A stretch of 64,000 nt of DNA from Pelecanus crispus (GCF_030463565.1 NC_134662.1:3720001-3784000), one strand, 5' to 3'; positions 1-12,722 are shown, counted from the stretch's first letter. Notes: generated by a model from the letters alone, not told the origin. Made by a program: numbers and translations.

Positions 1-3000
1 CCCCAGCTGTGGGGCTCTTGGGCTCGGTGCGTAATGATGCTGATTCTTCAAGTAAGCAGGGTGGGGGGCTGGAAAGTGAGGGGCTTTACCTCTCAACAGT
101 GTTTAGATTCGGCTTTGTGGATTAGACTCCACGAGAGGTGGTCCTTTTAATCTGCAGCGTCTCGACTTTCGGTAGCTCACCAGGCGGAACAAGTGGCTGC
201 AGCGTAGGGAGGCGCGTGCTTGGACTCTGTGCCCTCGGGAGGAGGTATCCCTACTGAAAGCGCTTGCCTTTGACCTGCTTGTGTAGTTGCTGCCTGGTTA
301 TGCAGAACTTAAGGGGAGAGTAGATTTTATAGCTATTCATCAAAATGGCAAAAAGTGTCAGAGCCTATATCCCCTTCCCGAGGCCAAGAAACAAAGGTCG
401 TGCCAGGAAGGAGAGTGTTTGCTGCGGGACGGTGCAGACTCCTGCCAGGCTCTGCTGCCCTGGGTGCAGACACCACTTATGCCGCGAGGACTCCTCCCCT
501 CTGCTGGGGGGGGGGGGGGGGGGGGAGAGGTTGTTTTTAGTTTGAAGGTGACTCAGGAGAAGGTTACAGATAATGTCTTGTTTGCATTCACCGCTGTCCA
601 GCTTGATCAGATACCACACTGCACCGAAGAGAAGTGTCCAGCTCAGTTCTGTGAAGGATGTCTTGGTTTTGTGAGCTGGTTTCAACTTGCAGCCCATCAC
701 CATTTGGAAAACGTTTGAGTAGCTCTGATCAACTGTGGGTTGCTGCTGGCTGTGCTCCTATGCCCCTGGACTTGGCATGCGCTTTCCCCAGCCTTGAGTG
801 CCCAGGATTTTGATTGCCTGGTCTGCTTTGTGTTGGGAGGAGAGGGGATATTAATCCCATGTGAGTGCAAATGGTACTTGCTGTTACTGCTTGCTGAAGC
901 TTTTTAGCCTGCCTGAACTGCATAAAGTGCCCTTTAACTCAGAGCAAATAACCTTGCAACAGCTTATTTTGTCAGCATACAATAATCACCTTGTATCTAG
1001 GGGAAAAAAAAAACCCCAACAAAAACTTGATCTTTACTAGCTCCCATTTTAAATTGGGCTGTAGTTAAAATAGGGCAGGCTTCTACAAGTCAGTTCCATG
1101 ACTTTTCAAAATTAGGTGCTTGGGAGTGTTTAATCACAGGCCTGTGGTGTAAAAAAAAAAAAAAAAAAAACATTTGGCACACGGGTCAGTTGTTATAGAA
1201 GTGAAACAGTGTACAAGAAAGTTGCTTACAGCTGATACCTCCGTACATCTTTTGGGACCCCCATCACCTACCACTTTTTTTAAAAGCACTTCAAGAAGAT
1301 CATTCTAGTGTCTCTGGTATAATTCTGTCATCCAGAGAATCTTGGAAACCTTGCACCACTCTGCAAAAGTGGCGTTGAACGGCGCGTTTCTGAATGTAAC
1401 CAGCAGTACTGCGGTTCCTGTGTGAAATAGCAACAGAGATTTTTTTTTTAGCCCTCAAGTTACTCTCAGGCCTCTGTTTTAAGGTGCCTCAGTTTTCGGT
1501 GTCAGCCTTCTCCTAGAAGAGTCTTGGTCTCAGATGTGAGGGTCAGCTCTCTCCTTCATTGTCCAGGCATGTTTATTCTTCCAGATGTTTAAAGCTTTAG
1601 TACGTAAACCTAATTTTTCCTTTGAGAAATGTGGAATTGATTTATTTAGAACTCTGAAACTTACCTTGCAGGCTTACTTTTATTTTTCTTGAGTTTGGGC
1701 AAACTTGGTTCTGTAATACTGATTTGTTTCTATGCTCACAAAAAATGGTCATAGGATTTTGTATCGAGGCATCTTCAGACATTCAAAAAACAAACAAAAA
1801 AAATTCGCTCCCAAACCCACCTCCTTTGTGCCTGTAGGTCATGGTACATATATGGAGGGTTGTATATAATCATGAACTTTAAGTGCTTAATAACTGACTA
1901 AACTAATTTTCTGGAAGCGGTCTTGGAGTGCGGGATGCCCCGTAAGCATGCTGTTGGCACATCTGAAGTGCAGTCAGTGTGCAGGAAGGATGTGTCGCAA
2001 GCCTAACTAGTTCTTCTTAAATCTGACTGAGGTTGAGTCACGTAAGTAACCTTGACCCATGAATGATGTCTTTTCCTGAAGCGATGTTGCTAGAGCCTCC
2101 CTTCCTGCCCCTTCCACGAAAAGCTCCCCTGGGGCCCTGCCCTTCTCCTGGCTGCCTTGTGCAGCCTGCACCGGGGGACTGCCGGTCGCCGTGGCCGTGC
2201 TGCGCCTGGCTAGTAGCCTAAAGATGTTTGGCAGCTCAGCTTTCCGCAGTCCAGTGGCTCGTGGACCTACCTTTGGACTGCCTGTTTCAAAAGCTGACCC
2301 CCCTGGCCTCTCACTGCAAGAGCAGTTTGAAAAATACTATAGTTCTGGCCTGCAGCTCCTTCTCGTGCTTTTAATCTGTTTATTACTAATTTAGTTCTGC
2401 AAAGTTATCTTGCCTGAGATGAAAAGTCTGATTTCGCTGTTTGTATGACAACAAATGTTACACGTTTCCCCACCTGGCTTGCGATATCTTGCAGGCTGCA
2501 AGACATTCCTCCCCCCAAAAAAACCCTTTTATCTTAATGTTGTGTTTAAAAGTGTCTGCCGGGCATCTTAGTGAGCAGAGCGATGAAAGAAGTGTGTGAG
2601 AGCGGGGCAGAGAGCAGCCCTTGCAGTGCAGTGAGGGCTGGCAGACGAGGCCAGCGAAGGGTACGGTATGTCCTACCGCGGTCGCTGCCGTCCGCAGCCG
2701 CCGAGCAGAAGCGCTGCCCTGCCTGCGGTGGGACACGCGAACGGGGTTGTGCTGCTGCCAGCCTTCCACTGCAACCTGTGTTGGGGCTCTGGCAGACCCA
2801 TGGAGCACCTTGCCAGAGCACAGGGGATGCTAAAATTGTGTGGGGACCGGGGAGGCTGGATAAGCCCTCGCAACAAAAGTCTGTCGCTGTCTTTATCCTT
2901 CACTGAAGGAGCTTGGAGACTGGGTGAGTGTTGGGGGAAGCGTTGCAGGCTCTCGGTCTGCCCCAGTGAGCGTCATGCTGTAATGCCGGCCCTCACAGGA

Positions 3001-3309
3001 GGCGGGCAATGCCGTGACTGCTGTGGGTTTCTTGTTTGGATAGTGGCAAATGCTGTGTGCTGGTTTGTAGGTTCTGGTTTTGCGGCGGAGTCGTGGAAGT
3101 CTTGGCTGGAGAGGCAACAATTCAAAATAACAGCCCTGTCCGAGCTGGGCAGAGTTCAGAGAGCGTGGAGGGGGGGGAGAGGAAAGAGTACACTGATCTG
3201 AAAACTGTATGTGGCCTCTTCTCAATGGCTGATTTTTTTTTTTTTGCTTGTAGAGGGTGAATTCTTGCTTTGCACTAACACTTTGCACTAATACCTCTCC
3301 AACTCATAG
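1..3309 (+). other. BSG: BSG intron 1 (3' part)
   Basis: No coding exon is visible here. The basigin signal-peptide exon should precede the first recognised exon and is not found, so this is read as the tail of intron 1. It holds a long G run near 505-525, a poly-A stretch near 1150-1170 and ordinary single-copy sequence. It ends in a T-rich tract and a TAG acceptor at 3307-3309. Confidence 0.7.
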
Positions 3310-3657
3310 CTGGTTTTATAAAGTCACCACTGTCTCAAAAGAGACTGACTCAGGACAGCGTCGAGTTGTACTGCGAGGCGATTGGCAATCCTATCCCTGA
3401 GATCCAGTGGTGGTTTGAGGGAAACGAGCCAAATGAGACCTATGCTCAGCTCTGGGATGGTGCACGGCAGGACCGTGTCAAAATCAACGCCACCTACAAC
3501 CTGCACTCTACCAGTACCATCTACATCGCAAACCTCACAAGCGACGACTCGGGCACGTATGAGTGCCGGGCTAGCAACGACCCTGACCGCAACCACTTGT
3601 CGAAGAGCCCCAAAGTCAAGTGGATCCGTTCCCAGGCAAACGTTTTTGTCATCGAAC
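3310..3657 (+). CDS. BSG: BSG Ig0 exon (photoreceptor-type basigin-1 domain)
   Basis: Encodes the extra membrane-distal Ig domain of the long isoform; IQWWFEG, LWDGAR and [12 protein letters not shown] match human basigin-1 as I recall it. The exon is 348 nt, exactly 116 codons, and both ends cut after codon position 1. Skipping it therefore keeps frame and gives the two-Ig basigin-2. In mammals this exon is used mainly in retina, where the long form binds rod-derived cone viability factor; use in this bird is inferred. Confidence 0.93.
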
Positions 3658-6600
3658 GTGAGTGGCCACACTGAGGCCTTGGCACTTGCTCGGACACCGG
3701 TGTCATGAGTCTCCTGCCATGCTCACCCCTGCACCCGTGTCCTGTGGCTCCCGAAAGCTCCCCTCACCCTCCCACCCCAGCTGTAGAACTGAGAGACTCC
3801 CACCCTGTGTCATCTCCCTCACCACCTGTGACTTGACCCAAAATGGCCCTGCTCAAAAAGGGTTGTGGCTTCCCAACCAAAACAACCTTCGGCAATCCCA
3901 TGCCTTTTCTGGAGCCAAAGACCTGGAACCTACTGCTTATTCCCAAGTGCCTCTGAGTCCTGATGCTGGCTTACAGAATTGAGTCTTGATTCTGTGGTAG
4001 ACTCTGCCCTAACCACCACTGACAAACCGGCCCTTCCCTACAGCTCGTACAGCTTCTGCTCCTGTGAACAGTCTTGCTTTAAGCTCGCTTTCTTGCTAGT
4101 GATACAAGCTGTGGGGAACAAAACCTGCTTTGAGTTTCTTGAGATGCAACCGTTTTTGAAGTGGCCGTGTCTGTGTGCGACACTGAGTGTGATGTAGTTC
4201 CTGTCCTGTGGAAGTGACCAGATCCCCTCTATTTACAGAGCTGGCAGTTGAACTCTGGAGCTAGCAGGCAGCTGCTTTGAGTAATAGAAACCTGGGCCAG
4301 TGTGAGGGAATTTAACATCCTGCTAAGGTCTTACTGTGAATCCTGAAGTTAGCAGAGCAGCATAGTGGTCTTTTCAGCATAAATGTGCTAGGGAATACAG
4401 AACTCCAGCAGAACCTTCTTCCAGTGGAATTTGGGTAGGAGGAAAAGCAAAATACCTGTCGGCCCTGTGCAAAAATTGTTCTTTCCAAGAGATTGAGGCT
4501 GGGAGGAAGGGTAGGAAGCGTAGTGCTACCAGGGCTGTGTAATGGTGCTGCTGCCAGCAGCTGTTTTCTTGGGCTGCCTCCTACAAGTAGAAATGCCCGA
4601 GTTGTCTTATGTTGCATAATTTACTGCTGCTTCGCTCATGGAGGCCCAGGACATTTTGGAGTAATGGTTCTGTGTGTTCTCCCTGGAGTAAATCTAACTA
4701 TAGCCTTTTGGGCTGCATCAGATGGTGCATGTATTGCTCGCATGTGGCCTTGTTTGCTACTCCCCACAACAGAGGGTCTTGACTGCCATCAGTTATGTTA
4801 CCTGGAGGTGTCTAAAGCTGCTCAGATTCTGGAAGGTGTTGACACAGTGAGTGCTATAGTGGCTCATAAAAGCAAAGAGTCGTACTCTGCCCTTCACAGT
4901 ATGACCTTTTCCACTGCTTATTGAGCACTTAGCTCTGCTGGAGCTGCACACATTGTAAGGACAGCAGGAGGCTCAAAACTACCCAGAGCATGCAGCAGTG
5001 ATCCTGCTCGGGGTGGGAGCAGCTGCATGGTCGGCATCTGTTATCGCTAGGTGCAGTCAGGCCCCAGTTGCCTGGTTTTCAAGTCTCTCGTATGCTGATA
5101 TCATCAGTTCTGGTAGGAAGCTGATTGCAAAGGTAAGTGAAAGCTATCATATAGACAAGGAGTTGTGGGTTTTGGTGACCGTTTGTATTAAAGGTTCTTG
5201 GGCAGGCATGTGACCTCTGGAATACCACATGTTAACTCCGCTTGAATTATTTCCGAACGCAGGTCCAGACATCAAAACTCAAGTCAGTAGCGTTTCTGGC
5301 AAGCTGATCCTCACCTGTAACATGACTGAGCCTTACCTTGCCATCATGGGTCACGAATGGATGTATGGTGACAAGATACTTCAAACGGACACAGAGTCAA
5401 GTGCTTTCACCAGTTACACGTGAGTGTTGGGCAAGGTCAGATAAGAATCTGAACACAGGGGACAGGTTTTTTTACCAGATGTGGTTAATGTTTCCTATCA
5501 GCTGAACCCAAAGCTAAGTGCTTGCAGTCTTGCTGAAAACATAGGCTTTTAAACTTTAGAACATAAGATGAGCTAAACAAAGTTTTGGTAAGGCCCAACA
5601 TTTTCTCCTTTGTGGGGAGGAGGGGACAAAAAAAGAGGAGGAAGGGAAAGTTATATGGCACAAATATCCTCTTAGTAAGAGAAGTTCTGCTGCTTCATAG
5701 AATTGTAGAATCATAGAATAGACTCGTAGAATTGTTTAAGTTGGAAAAGACCTTTAAGGTCATCCAGTCCAACCATTGACCTAACATTACCAAGTCCACC
5801 ACTAAACCAATTAAGGGTAGGGGAATAATGAGTTTCATGTTTCCTGGCTTGGTGGCTGGATTATTTTTAATGAAAGTAGAAAACTAGGAATTAAGGTTGG
5901 AAAGCACCTCTAAGATCATCAGCCCAACCATCAACCCAACACCACCATGCCCCACTAAACCATGTCCCCAAGTGCCACCTCTGCCCATTTTTTGAACCCC
6001 TCCAGGGATGGGGACTCCCCCACCTCTCTGGGCAGCCTGTTCCAATGCTTGACCACTCTTTCCATGAAGAAATTTCTCCTAATATCCAATCTAAACCTCC
6101 TCTGGCGCAGCTTGAGGCCGTTTCCTCTTGTCCTATCACTAGTTACTTGGGAGAAGAGACCAACACCCACCTCCCTACACCCTCCTTTCATGTTTTTATG
6201 CAGGCATTCAGCTGGGCTTGGTTTGCAGGTGCAGTGTGCAAGGTGCAATGTGGCTGGGGCTGCTGCCTGGCCTGTATCTGCACTGTGTCTGCAGCACTGA
6301 CATCAGCGTGCTTGAGCTGTTTTTCCAGAGCTTTGAGGGACCCCTGCTCTGGGCAGGACATCAGCTCCCTGCTCCCCAGAGGCCATGGGTGGAACGAGAG
6401 ACACCAGTGTATGTTGTCTCTGCCTTTGGGTTTTACGTACCTTTCCAAAGTCCAACCGTTCTTACAGAAGGAGCTGGGAAGCTGCCTGCAAGTTATGGTC
6501 AACGCTCAGAAACTGTTTGCAGGGTGTAGCTGAGCAGAAGCAGGAATACCAGCCTTATTGTAACAGTGCAGTGAGCTTTCCTTTTTGATTACTGTCAGGC

Positions 6601-9600
6601 CTGGCTGGCACTGACCCAGCAGCTGTAGAGGCATCATGTCCTTTTGTATGGCAGTGCCGACGTGCCTGTCTCCCCATAGCAACAGGGAGCTGAACAAGGA
6701 TTAAAGTATTTATAACCCAGCCTCCCTCGCGTGACCTCAATTCCTTAGCTGAGTGTTTTTTGGAAGTGGGAAGCGCCGTGCACAGCACAACTAACAAACA
6801 GCCTGTTGTCCCAGTGCAGCCATGGGACTGAAACTTTGCCTGCCCCTTCCCTCGAGTGGGTATTACTGAGCTGCAGAATGGGATGTATGTTGCAGTGCAG
6901 CATAATCCACTAAATCTCATTGCGGCAGCTTTACAAAAAGGAAAATAGGAGAGTTCTCTCTACCCTTGGATCAACCCAGAGTAACCCAGCCTGGGTGTTC
7001 CTTTGCTGCTGCTTTGCCATGTGTTTCAGTGAGAAGAATAGCCTTCCTCTGAATCTGTTGTCCTAAGCTCCTGGCCTGTCTCCTTTAGAGGTGAACTGCA
7101 GGGCTGATGTCTTACATGAGGTGTGTGGCCCTGTCCTGGGTTGTGCTAGCTAGAGGACTCTCTTGCTGCACTTCAGACTCTGATGGCTTTGCTCAGTACG
7201 GTGTGACTTTTTTTTTTATGAGCCTAGGTTCTGTATGGAAGAGGGAAGAGCATGGAGTTGGCCACTTCAGAAGTGTACATGTGGCACTGCACCTGGTGAT
7301 GGTGTTGTCCTGGTGCTCCTGGCTTTCTTCATCTATACTAGCTAACAGTCTAGGTCTTAAATTTTTTCCCTTTGTAGAGGCCCTGATGGCAAGAGTGCTT
7401 TGGGCTAGAGATTGAAAGCTGGTGGTTTTCAAGACTCGGCACACAAGGTCAGGAGGTCTCAGTGATCGCTGACTTGACAGAACCGTGTCAGGCTTGGTGT
7501 ACGTGAAATCTTCTGCCATCCTCAGTGTGTGGGGAGAGAAGGGTGGAGAGTTGGGTTGCTGTAGGTACATGGTGAAGTGCAAATGTCGGCACTGGAATGG
7601 GAGAAATTGCCTATGAAGGAGATTGCTGTTGCTTGTAGATGTCTGTTTCCACGGGTCTGGAGGTTGGTATCTGTTTGTGGATAAGTCAGTTGTGCTGAAG
7701 GCTTATTTGACATCCTGCTTTTTTGGTAGAATCGAGGGGAAGATGGAAGAGCACTCTGGTGTCTATGAATGTGTCTACAAAACAAGCCCAGTGATAAAAG
7801 GAAAAGTGAATGTTTCAGGTAACTTAATATGTTTGCTTATGGGTCTGAGGAGGGGAGTGGGGAAGCTGTGATCTCCTGAACACTTTGCTTTGGTATCTTT
7901 CCAGCTTCTTGAAAAGCTGCTTCTAGCCCTTACTAATAAGGCTGCAGGATTCTACATGTGTACTACCTGACTTGCTCTGTGAGGCAGCTCCATTTTATCA
8001 GGCAGCTGAAGTGTCTGTAGGGTCAGCTCTTAGACCTTGCATTAAATCAGCCTTCTGCTGTGGGCATGTTCCCACAAGAATATGGGAGAGGGATAATACC
8101 TGGTGGACAAATCTGAGCTTTTCTCGAAGCAGCTTGACGTGCTTTCCTCTCTGAAAATGCCGAACAACGGGCAAGTGAGGGGAATAGATGCACTAATGCA
8201 TTTCTTAAACTGAAGTTTTATGGATAACTTTGATTCTGGCTAGATGGACTGCAGGGAGTACAAATCTACGTGTTTTCTATAATGAGGTGTCTGATTTTCT
8301 TTTTCTCTTGCTGTAGTTTCACCCCAAGTGATGGCATACAAGAAGTCTGAGCATGGGAATGAGGGGGACACAGGGGTGCTGACCTGCAAGAATCCCTCTT
8401 TCCCCCCTGTCACCTCTTGGGTCTGGTACAAAAACGGTCAAAAGGTAAGTGCTGTGGTTTGATGCTCTTTCTCCCCTTCTGCCTACCCTGCTTCCCAGCA
8501 AAGAGGTGGAGGACCTCATCCCATGAGAATTAGCTATTTCAGAGCAGCCTTCTCAGTGCCATGGTAAGGAGGATTTCTGTAGTGGTAGGACCATGCGTGG
8601 TAGGTGAGCAGCTCCCCTCATGTCAGCACTGCCCTGATAGCTGTCTCTCTTTCTCCCTCCCTCCAGTCCATCAATGGTTCTGATCGATACATTATCAAGT
8701 CCAGTGGCAACAAGACGGAGTTACGCATTCTGAAACTGAATATCGAGGAGGACACAGGTGACTACCACTGCAATGCCACCAACTATTATGGCTCTGGTAG
8801 CGCTACGGTAAACCTGCGTGTACGCAGCCGCCTGGCAGCGCTCTGGCCCTTCCTGGGTATTGTGGCAGAAGTCCTCGTTCTTGTCACCATCATCTTCATC
8901 TATGAGAAGAGGAGGAAGCCAGATGAGGTTCCTGATGGTAAGAGGTGCCTGGGGTTAAACCTTTCTGGGGAGACCAAGTAACTTGTAGGGTGCAGGCAAA
9001 ATGTCCTCGTAGAGAACTTGGCGTTCCCTTCGTCAGATGGGCATTGATTTGAGGGCTGCTTGTCAGGGCACTTCTTGTAAAACCATGGTAGTCTTTACCA
9101 GGCTACTTTAGCCATGAAGTTGCAAGTAATTGCACTGTTTCTGACAGTCCTTCGGCAAGCTGTGCTTTGGATCTGGAGCAAGATAAGATTCAGGGCAGGT
9201 CAGCCTGACCCTTTGTCTCACGGGTTCCTCTGCACTTTGCTCAAGTGCTTCACATGAGTTGTCTGCAGGACTGGGTTTTCCTTAGCAGCTAACATTCTGG
9301 AGAAGCTGATTTCTGAATAAGTTAGAGCTTTTCTGGTGCTGCAAAATTGGGGAACTGTGTCAGTGGCTCCAGAAGACCAGGCTTAGCTTAATTCAGGTTC
9401 AGTTCATGGATCTGTTTTGGGTCCCCAGATCCACATGTCCTGACTCTAGGAGACTTCCTCAAAGCCTAGTGCTATCTTTAATCTGTTCTGGAAATATTGG
9501 CTCCTCCCTTTCCTTATCAGTAAGGATCTGCATTGTGTTAGCCCAGCTGCCCCTCCCTTATCTGATCCAGTGAACAATGAAGTGTAAATGCTTGGTATCC

Positions 9601-11818
9601 TTCCTGCTTGCTGGGTCAGGCCCCTTAGCCCTCTGCGAGGGGACAGCACATCAGGTAGGCTCAGTGGTGTGAGGTGCAGCAGAGGGACTAAAATGAAATA
9701 TTCCTCCCCTAATTACAGGGCTTGGGGAATTCTACTTAAGGCAGTTTTACAAGCAGAAGCTTTGCCCTCTGACCGTCTTGGCTGGAAGGCAGATGACTTC
9801 TTAAGGATGTTGTAGCTGCATCTTCCAGCAAAAAACCTAGCCTGTGCATGTTGAGTGATCTGGCTTCTGATGACATCAGCCTGGTCCAGATCATGTCAAG
9901 GGCTGACCTGTAGCAGATGCTCTGACAGACAAAGACAGGGCGTGTATACTGCAGTGTCCTGATGCTCATTGGCCAGAGCTCTTAAGCTCAGGTTCCAACG
10001 TGCTCATGGATGAGGATACAGCATCATACCTGTTAGACAAACATACACAACTTTACGCTTTCCTTGTGTAAAGTGGTTATCTCTCCCCAAAAGTTTTTGT
10101 AGGTTTGCTCCTCTTGAGGGGAGGTAACAGTAAGGTGTTGCTGAGCCAGCTCAGACAAACGCTGTTCCTCACGGTGTGTGGTTGTGAATTGGCTGCTCCC
10201 TGTTATCTGGGACAGGGAGAGTCTGGCTTGTGTATGGTGTGATACCCTTGCTGGTGATATCTTTCCACTCTTCCCTTCTCTGCTGCTGGGTGCCACCTCG
10301 AATGGTAAGTAGAAGATAGTTCCAGCCATGTTTCTGCATCCATCCTCTCACCAGCTGTATGCTGATCTTGGTGCCCAAGGCAGTCCCAATGCTTAAACAG
10401 CATGGGCCTCACTGCTCGGTGCCATTTGAGGGGAGCCTGGGTTGCGGAAGAGGTGATGGGGAACCTTCATCTCTTCGGGGAAGGTGGCAGATCGCAAGGA
10501 GCTGGTGAAAGGCCCTGGGGCTTGGCATGTGTTGGCAGAGATGTTTTCTTAGGTGTGCTTCTCGGTGTAGCGAGAATGCGGTGTGCAATGTGTTTATTTT
10601 GATTTCACAACATGTGTGGGGAGGAAGAAGGGCGTACTGCTGCGGATGCTTAAAGCCTTGTTCCTGAAACATCCTGTTTGGATTCCCCTTTACTTGCTGT
10701 TGAAGTCTGTGCTTGGGTCTGGGAGCCATCTGAATTAGTGGTGCTGAAGGGGTGAGAGCAGCAGGGAGATCGGGGGCAGCTATGCTCTCTGGCAGTGTAG
10801 ATCTGTGGCTCTCTTTTCCAGTTTTAAGTGCTGGTGGTGGGAAGACTGGCTGGTAGGCTGGGGATACACAGGGTGCAAATGTTAAACAGACGTTACCAGT
10901 CAGCAGTGCTGCTTCAGAGACTGCCCGGATGCTTCCCTGTGTAATTCCACTTCTGTGGCCTCCTGGGGTAGCCTCAGGTGTGCCTCGGGGTTAGTGAGGT
11001 GCCAGACCTGACCTCTGCTGAGTGTTGGGGGTGTTGGTGGTGACTTGGTTATCCTGTGAGCCGAGCCTACCCTGTGCCAACAGAAATGACTGCTTAATGG
11101 GAGCTTATGTCTAAGTTTGTGCCTTGCCTAAGCTTAGACAAGAAGCAGCTTAAAACTCGCGTGGAGGTGGTAGTGTTCTGGTAAGCAGCAGCCCCCTGCT
11201 CTGCCGGGCCCTGGTGAAACGGGAGCCCTGTGGATGAGATGACCTTTTGGGTTCAGTCCTTTGCAGGCAGTAGTATCCAGCGTATCCAGTAACCTGTCTG
11301 GAATGCAATCCCCAGGGTTTTAAGAGGTGGCAGAGATTACTTCTTACGTGCTCTTCCCTGACGCTGTTCTTTTTTTTTTTTTTTTTCTATGCTGTCCTGA
11401 ATGTGAAGATGATGATGGAGGTTCTGCACCACTGTAAGTACCTTGCTTTTTCCTATTTAGCCAGATTTGTACTGGCAGATCACATCCATCCAGGGAATCT
11501 GCTCTGAATATAAAAGCTCGCTGGTGTGGGAATAACACAGTAGCTCGCTGGGCAGGAGACTTTCCCCCCATCGTTCATGTAATGTGACCTGGTATAAACC
11601 ACATACAACTGGGGATGGCACCAGTGTCTCCAGCTGACACTGTTCTGGAAACTAATCTCATCTTGACCATCTATTTGGACCTGAATTACGTGAGTGGGTA
11701 GGGTGGGGCTTTGTGCTTTTTTTTTTTTTTCTTTCCTCACTGCCCCTTTTCTCTTTCCAGGAAAAGCAATGCCACAAACCACAAGGACAAGAATGTCCGC
11801 CAGAGAAATGCTAACTAA
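3310..11818 (+). CDS. BSG: Basigin (CD147/neurothelin), 5'-partial, seven coding exons
   Basis: Single-pass Ig-superfamily glycoprotein. In the known family it escorts monocarboxylate transporters (MCT1/3/4) to the plasma membrane, and in birds it is the HT7/neurothelin antigen of the blood-brain barrier. Coding exons are 3310-3657, 5263-5419, 7730-7818, 8317-8444, 8667-8937, 11409-11433 and 11761-11818 (TAA). All have AG acceptors and GT donors, and the phases close. They encode three Ig domains with paired cysteines (ELYCEA/YECRAS, LTCNMT/YECVYK, LTCKNP/YHCNAT), several N-x-S/T sites, a transmembrane helix with the family's buried Glu ([16 protein letters not shown]), a KRRK stop-transfer and a cytoplasmic tail ending QRNAN. 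About 357 residues are visible. The start codon and signal peptide lie left of the window. HCN2 follows on the same strand, as in human. Confidence 0.97.
5696..6190 (-). mobile_element. CR1 LINE 3' fragment, copy A, in BSG intron
   Basis: On the minus strand this reads as the CR1 3' end: the stretch about pairwise TTGGACTGGATGA, the GGTTGGAAAAG family motif and terminal ATTCTATG-like repeats at 5696-5730. It is 5'-truncated, as most CR1 copies are. It carries two 3'-end-like modules (about 5730-5820 and 5895-6000) separated by a spacer that is shared with copy B. It lies 277 nt after a BSG donor. Confidence 0.9.
8667..8937 (+). CDS. BSG: BSG exon for second half of last Ig domain, transmembrane helix and inner stop-transfer
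   Basis: One exon carries the F/G-strand half of the membrane-proximal Ig domain ([10 protein letters not shown]), the juxtamembrane [10 protein letters not shown], the helix with its central Glu, and [11 protein letters not shown]. The helix is nearly identical to the mammalian one, which fits its role in packing against monocarboxylate transporters. The donor is GAT-G|GTAAGA, and the next exon completes the Asp. Confidence 0.95.
8938..11408 (+). other. BSG: BSG intron before the micro-exon
   Basis: About 2.5 kb of unique-looking sequence. I see no CR1, no tandem array and no conserved reading frame. A poly-T run at about 11370-11386 serves as, or replaces, the polypyrimidine tract of the following acceptor. 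Confidence 0.6.
11409..11433 (+). CDS. BSG: BSG 25-nt micro-exon (acidic tail segment)
   Basis: Twenty-five bases encode part of a [10 protein letters not shown] cytoplasmic segment. The acceptor is an unusual GTGAAG preceded by a long T run at about 11370-11386; the donor is GTAAGT. Phase 1 in and phase 0 out (two bases into the codon) match both neighbours. It was assigned because it restores the frame and the known basigin tail. Confidence 0.9.
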
Positions 11819-12299
11819 GAGCAGGGGCCAGGTGAGTGCTGTTCCTGAGGGCAGAGTTGCAGCTGAGAGCAGCTTCTGTGCCAGGCCCTTCACCTCCCCA
11901 CAGCGAAGGGCTCCTGCAGCAGCCTGGGTGCCTGTCTCTAGCTGTAACCTGGCTGGAGCTCTTTATCGGCCGCTCAGAGGTCTGGCCTGGCTGCAGTATC
12001 TGCAAAGGGTCTCTGGAAGAAGCAGAAGCATCCATGCAGGCAGAGGCTCTTCTGGCCCAACATATACTGTGGGATCTGGGGAGGTGGGGGGGAATGCGTG
12101 TTGCTGTGAAATTCAGGCGCAGGCTGTTAGTAGCCTGGGAGGAACTTGCCAAAGCTGCTGGGACTACGTGTGGGGAGCAGCAGTGCGTCCGGGACAAGGG
12201 GAGAGGGAGGAGAAAGCGTTGGAGTCTACTGTGGGGCTCTAAAGCATGGGGACAGTCAGGACTGCCTGATAACTCCTGCCCTGGACTCAAGCAGGAGAT

Positions 12300-12722
12300 G
12301 TAGTTAGCAATAGGACAAGAGGAAATGGGCTCAAGCTGTGCTAGGGGAGGTTTAGATTGGTTATTAGGAAGAATTTCTTCACGGAAAGGGTAGTCAGGCA
12401 TTGGAACAGGCTGCCCAGAGAGGTGGTGGAGTCCCCATCCCTGGAGGGGTTCAAAAAACGGGCAGAGGTGGCACTTTGGGCCATGGTTTAGTGGGCACGG
12501 GGGTGTTGGGTTGACAGTTGGACTGATGATCTTAGAGGTGCTTTCCAGCCTTAATGATTCCTAGTTTTTACTTGCATTAAAAGTAATCCAGCCACCAAGC
12601 CAGGAAACATGAAATTGCTACTCTGCCCTTAATTGGTTTAGTGGTGGACTTGGTAGTGTAGGTTAATGGTTGGACTGGATGATCTTAAAGGGCTTTTCCA
12701 ACCTAAACGATTCGATGAGTCC
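12300..12722 (+). mobile_element. CR1 LINE 3' fragment, copy B, in BSG 3'UTR intron
   Basis: Sense-oriented CR1 tail: GGACAAGAGGAAATGG, GGCTGCCCAGAGAGGTGGTGGA, CCCATCCCTGGAGGGGTTC, then GGTTGGACTGGATGATCTTA. It has the same double 3' module and spacer (CAGCCACCAAGCCAGGAAAC) as copy A, in the opposite orientation. It is truncated at 5' and inserted in the intron that follows the BSG stop codon. Confidence 0.9.

Noticed and set aside
1150-1171. Poly-A tract as the tail of a processed pseudogene
   Set aside because: No gene-like sequence precedes it and no target duplication is visible.
2191-2394. 67-residue frame with a protein-like middle (LSLQEQFEKYYSSG)
   Set aside because: It starts with GTG, lies in BSG intron 1, matches nothing I know, and has no flanking splice signals that join BSG in frame.
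6188-6533. Exon-like frame after CR1 copy A
   Set aside because: It has no coherent splice sites in BSG phase and no similarity to basigin.
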